Assembly (NCBI GenBank): GCA_024398875.1
Contig: JAKSIJ010000002.1
Span: 124,001-188,000, forward strand
Direction of reading: 5' to 3'
From: Fibrobacter sp.
Lineage (GTDB): Bacteria; Fibrobacterota; Fibrobacteria; Fibrobacterales; Fibrobacteraceae
DNA: 64,000 nt
Program-made: the position numbers and the translations under genes
In this document: positions 61,758 through 64,000 of the stretch, one piece after another
Numbering within the stretch: the stretch's first letter is position 1
Layout of the letters: every line of letters starts with the position of its first letter
Notes under the pieces: model-generated
Databases searched by the model: none
Told to the model about the DNA's origin: nothing
The model's input: the letters and a program-made list of their open reading frames with translations, nothing else

Positions 61758-61765
61758 TAAATTTG
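61758..61765 (+). promoter_or_regulatory. Putative -7 box of hisC
   Basis: TAAATTTG, exact match, 19 bases before ATG 61785, with AGAGGT as ribosome site. Confidence 0.5.
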
Positions 61766-61784
61766 GATGTGAAAAGAGGTAATT

Positions 61785-62873
61785 ATGGTCGAACCCCGTC
61801 CAGAACTTTCAAAACTTAGCGATTATGTTCCCGGAAAATCCATCGAGGAAATCCGCGAACGCTTTGGGCTTGACAAGGTCGTGAAATTGGCAAGTAATGA
61901 GAACCCGCTGGGGGCTTCCCCGAAGGCGGTGGCTGCATTCCACGAGATTGCAGACAGTTTGCACTTGTACCCGCGCGGCGATGCCCCGAAGCTCATTGAT
62001 GCGATTGCTAAAAAGTTTGGCGTGAAGACTTCGCAGATTATCATCGGAAATGGTTCCGACGAAATCATCGATATGGTGGGTAAGGCCTTCATTCGCCAGG
62101 GTGACAACTGTGTAGGCATTACGCCTACATTCTCGGTCTACAAGTTCACGACGCTCTCAAATGGTGCGGACTTTGTGGGCGTTGGTGCAGGAGACGCCAA
62201 GACGAGTTTGGATGACCTTGTCAGTGCCATCAACGACAAGACTCGCGTGGCTTTTGTTTGCAACCCGAACAACCCGACGGGCCTTTACTACAGCGAGGCG
62301 GAACTCCGCGCATTTTTGAAGAAGGTTCCGTCAAATGTGCTCGTGTTCCTGGACGAGGCGTATGCGGAATTTGCGACGGCGCCCGATTATCCTGATTCCA
62401 CGAAGCTCCTTGCTGAATTTCCGAACTTGTTTGTGAATCGTACCTTCAGTAAGGTTTATGGGTTGGCCGGATTACGTGTGGGTTATGCCATGGCGAGCGA
62501 AGATGTCGTGAAAGCCATGTGGAAAATCAAGCCACCCTTTGACGTGAATCAGGCGGCTCAAGTGGCGGCCATTGCTGCTCTCGGCGATGCGGAACACGTT
62601 GAGTCGACTCGCGCGATGAACGCTGCAGGTATCAAGGTCTTGACGGCTGCATTTGAAGGCTTTGGCTTTAAGGTGCTCTCGACACAGGGCAACTTTATTT
62701 GCGTGCATGTTGGCTCGCGTGTTAAGGAACTGGTGAACTTCCTTGAATCCAAGGGCATGATTGTGCGCGGTCTTGCAAGTTTTGGTCTTCCGGAGCACAT
62801 CCGCGTGACGATTGGCAAGCCCGAAGAAAATGAACTGCTGGTGGCTTTGGCAAAACAGTGGGTTAAAGGCTAG
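61785..62873 (+). CDS. hisC: Histidinol-phosphate aminotransferase
   Basis: 362 aa fold-type I PLP enzyme. LASNENPLGASPKA (substrate-binding N-terminus), CNPNNPTG, FLDEAYAEF and TFSKVYGLAGLRVGY with the PLP Lys (about 219) are present. It converts imidazole acetol phosphate to histidinol phosphate with glutamate. The hisN-like gene follows 29 bases later, giving the next step of the pathway. AGAGGT precedes the ATG. Confidence 0.92.
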   Translation: MVEPRPELSKLSDYVPGKSIEEIRERFGLDKVVKLASNENPLGASPKAVAAFHEIADSLHLYPRGDAPKLIDAIAKKFGVKTSQIIIGNGSDEIIDMVGKAFIRQGDNCVGITPTFSVYKFTTLSNGADFVGVGAGDAKTSLDDLVSAINDKTRVAFVCNPNNPTGLYYSEAELRAFLKKVPSNVLVFLDEAYAEFATAPDYPDSTKLLAEFPNLFVNRTFSKVYGLAGLRVGYAMASEDVVKAMWKIKPPFDVNQAAQVAAIAALGDAEHVESTRAMNAAGIKVLTAAFEGFGFKVLSTQGNFICVHVGSRVKELVNFLESKGMIVRGLASFGLPEHIRVTIGKPEENELLVALAKQWVKG

Positions 62874-62902
62874 TTCAAACGAAAAGTGAAAGGCGATATA
62901 CG

Positions 62903-63703
62903 ATGATGGAAAATCAGGAACTTTTGAAGATTGCCTTAAAGACGGCGGAACTTGCCCAGGAGAATATCCTCAAGTACTTCCAGACCGATGTGGGCGTGGA
63001 ATGGAAGGCCGATAAAACGCCGGTAACCATCGCCGACAAGAGCTCCGAAGAAATCGCCCGTAACTTTTGGGCCAAGGAAACGCCTGGCTTTGGCGTGATT
63101 GGCGAAGAGTTCGGGATTGAAAGTCCGGATGCCGAGTACCAGTGGGTCATTGACCCTATTGATGGTACCAAGTCCTTTGTACATGGAGTTCCTCTGTTCG
63201 GGACGCTTATCGCGCTTTACAAGCGTAACATTCCAATCTGTTCCGTGATTCGCATTCCCGCAATGAATACTGCTGTGTGGGCGGTGAACGGCGGTGGCGC
63301 CTTCTTGGATGGCCGCCCGACGCACTGCTCCAAGGTTGGCCAGATGAAGGATGCCCTTGTGCTTTCCGGCACGGTTAACACGATGGAAACTGCGGGCTAT
63401 GGCGAAGGTTTTAACCGCCTGCGCCGCAGCGCAAAACTCTACCGCGGCTGGGGCGACTGCTATGGTTATTTCTTGATTGCTGCCGGTCGGGCTGAAGTGA
63501 TGCTTGACCCGGTGGTGAGTCTCTGGGATATTGCGGCATACCCGCTCTTGATGCGCGAGGCTGGGGGAGCGTTCTCTACCCTCGACGGAAAGACTGAATT
63601 GTTTGATGCTGATGGCAAACCGGTCGCTCCGATTTATGAAGGCTTTTCCAGCATCGCTACCAATGGACTTTTGCATGACGAGGCAATGTCTCTCTTGAAA
63701 TAG
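62903..63703 (+). CDS. hisN: Histidinol-phosphatase, inositol monophosphatase family
   Basis: 266 aa. IMPase-family metal motifs GEEFG (about 72-76), WVIDPIDGTKSFVHG (about 85-99) and VSLWDIAAYPLLMREAGG (about 205-222). Short loop length and the SFVHG form fit the HisN branch, and the position after hisC supports histidinol-phosphatase. Inositol or fructose-bisphosphate phosphatase is the alternative. Two ATG codons (62903 and 62906) are possible starts. Confidence 0.85.
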   Translation: MMENQELLKIALKTAELAQENILKYFQTDVGVEWKADKTPVTIADKSSEEIARNFWAKETPGFGVIGEEFGIESPDAEYQWVIDPIDGTKSFVHGVPLFGTLIALYKRNIPICSVIRIPAMNTAVWAVNGGGAFLDGRPTHCSKVGQMKDALVLSGTVNTMETAGYGEGFNRLRRSAKLYRGWGDCYGYFLIAAGRAEVMLDPVVSLWDIAAYPLLMREAGGAFSTLDGKTELFDADGKPVAPIYEGFSSIATNGLLHDEAMSLLK

Positions 63704-63759
63704 GTGTTGGCATTTCCGCTGATGTTGCGTGCAGTGGATTAATCCCGGAAAAATCATTG

Positions 63760-63790
63760 AAAAAAAGAAGGCTCCTCAATGAGGAGCCTT
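63760..63790 (-). terminator. Rho-independent terminator of the Lys-rich protein gene
   Basis: Perfect 10-bp stem AAGGCTCCTC / GAGGAGCCTT with loop AAT, followed by TTTTTTT on the minus strand. Confidence 0.9.
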
Positions 63791-63814
63791 GCTTATATCC
63801 GTTAGAAGGGAAGA

Positions 63815-64000
63815 CTATTCGTCGTCATCGTCATAGGCGGCTTTCTTTTTTTTCTTTTTCTTCTTCTTCTTAGGCATAGCATCGTCTGCTACCTTAGAAT
63901 CCTTCTTCTTCTTTTCTACGATCACTTCAGCAGCCTTTTCACCACGCTTGGTAAATCCGTATGCACGAGGTTCGAAACCGCCGGGGAACTTGGTCTTGTT
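63815..64000 (-). CDS. C-terminal end of a protein with Lys-rich and acidic tail (5' partial)
   Basis: Only the last 61 residues are in the window. They read FPGGFEPRAYGFTKRGEKAA, then mixed charge, ten consecutive Lys (two near-adjacent KKKK blocks in total), and the acidic end AAYDDDDE. The frame is open to the window edge and the terminator lies 25 bases after the stop, so the gene is real. The basic, disordered tail fits an RNA- or ribosome-binding protein; no family can be named. Confidence 0.7.
   Translation of the reverse strand, partial: NKTKFPGGFEPRAYGFTKRGEKAAEVIVEKKKKDSKVADDAMPKKKKKKKKKKAAYDDDDE

Overview
The window looks like a chromosome segment of a Fibrobacter (phylum Fibrobacterota), probably a gut or rumen strain. 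The markers are two proteins with the Fibrobacter succinogenes major paralogous (FISUMP) domain, a TIGR02147-family regulator paired with a lipoprotein, lipoproteins with long serine linkers, and many unrecognised envelope proteins. Many genes also carry a TAnnTTTG box just upstream, the -7 element described for Bacteroidota (FCB group). I see no rRNA, insertion sequence, integrase or CRISPR array. One tRNA (Gln, anticodon CTG) is present. Both ends of the window cut genes.

Layout. 1-6267: type IV pilus / type II secretion-like cluster (acidic TPR protein, PilT, secretin, a GspL/GspC-like membrane protein, a PilX/GspK-like protein, two short pseudopilins). 6280-9474: processive family-2 glycosyltransferase on the minus strand, then small plus-strand proteins (TusA-like, SGNH-like, zinc ribbon). 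9480-14612 (minus): sufD, sufC, dnaG and a MATE exporter. 14749-16279: fused siroheme decarboxylase AhbA-AhbB and an HD-domain protein. 16276-23191: a divergent locus holding RidA, a membrane PP2C phosphatase, a STAS protein and a MATE transporter fused to a GHKL ATPase domain, facing a one-module NRPS-like protein (A-PCP-C). This is the best candidate for an undescribed system. 23258-31857: a FISUMP protein, aconitase, an RND exporter, a His-rich COG0523 GTPase, an FtsB-like protein, dprA and mazG. 31858-32211: a candidate structured small RNA. 32212-39252: fusA, an EcsC-like protein, a HAD phosphatase, an lpxH-like gene and membrane or lipid-anchored proteins. 39506-41718: TIGR02147 regulator plus lipoprotein. 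41802-51925: tRNA-Gln, an RNA methyltransferase and a run of secreted proteins (PEGA, DUF1007-like, outer-membrane-like proteins, two PCMD-like lipoproteins). 51959-54597: thioredoxin, hisF, tldD. 54600-58123: palindromic repeats, a collagen-like FISUMP lipoprotein and a DUF4143-type ATPase with four upstream repeats. 58395-64000: clpB, a putative outer-membrane protein, hisC, hisN and the tail of a lysine-rich protein.

How the genes work together. Envelope biology dominates: pilus/secretion, exporters, lipid A (LpxH-like), lipoproteins and surface proteins. Histidine synthesis is split between hisF and a hisC-hisN pair. In the 16-23 kb locus, the NRPS-like enzyme, the exporter with a regulatory ATPase domain, the STAS protein and the phosphatase could form a make-and-export module controlled by partner switching. 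That is inference from gene order and domains. Several genes have a TAnnTTT-type box only 3-6 nt before the start codon and no ribosome-binding site, which suggests leaderless mRNAs.
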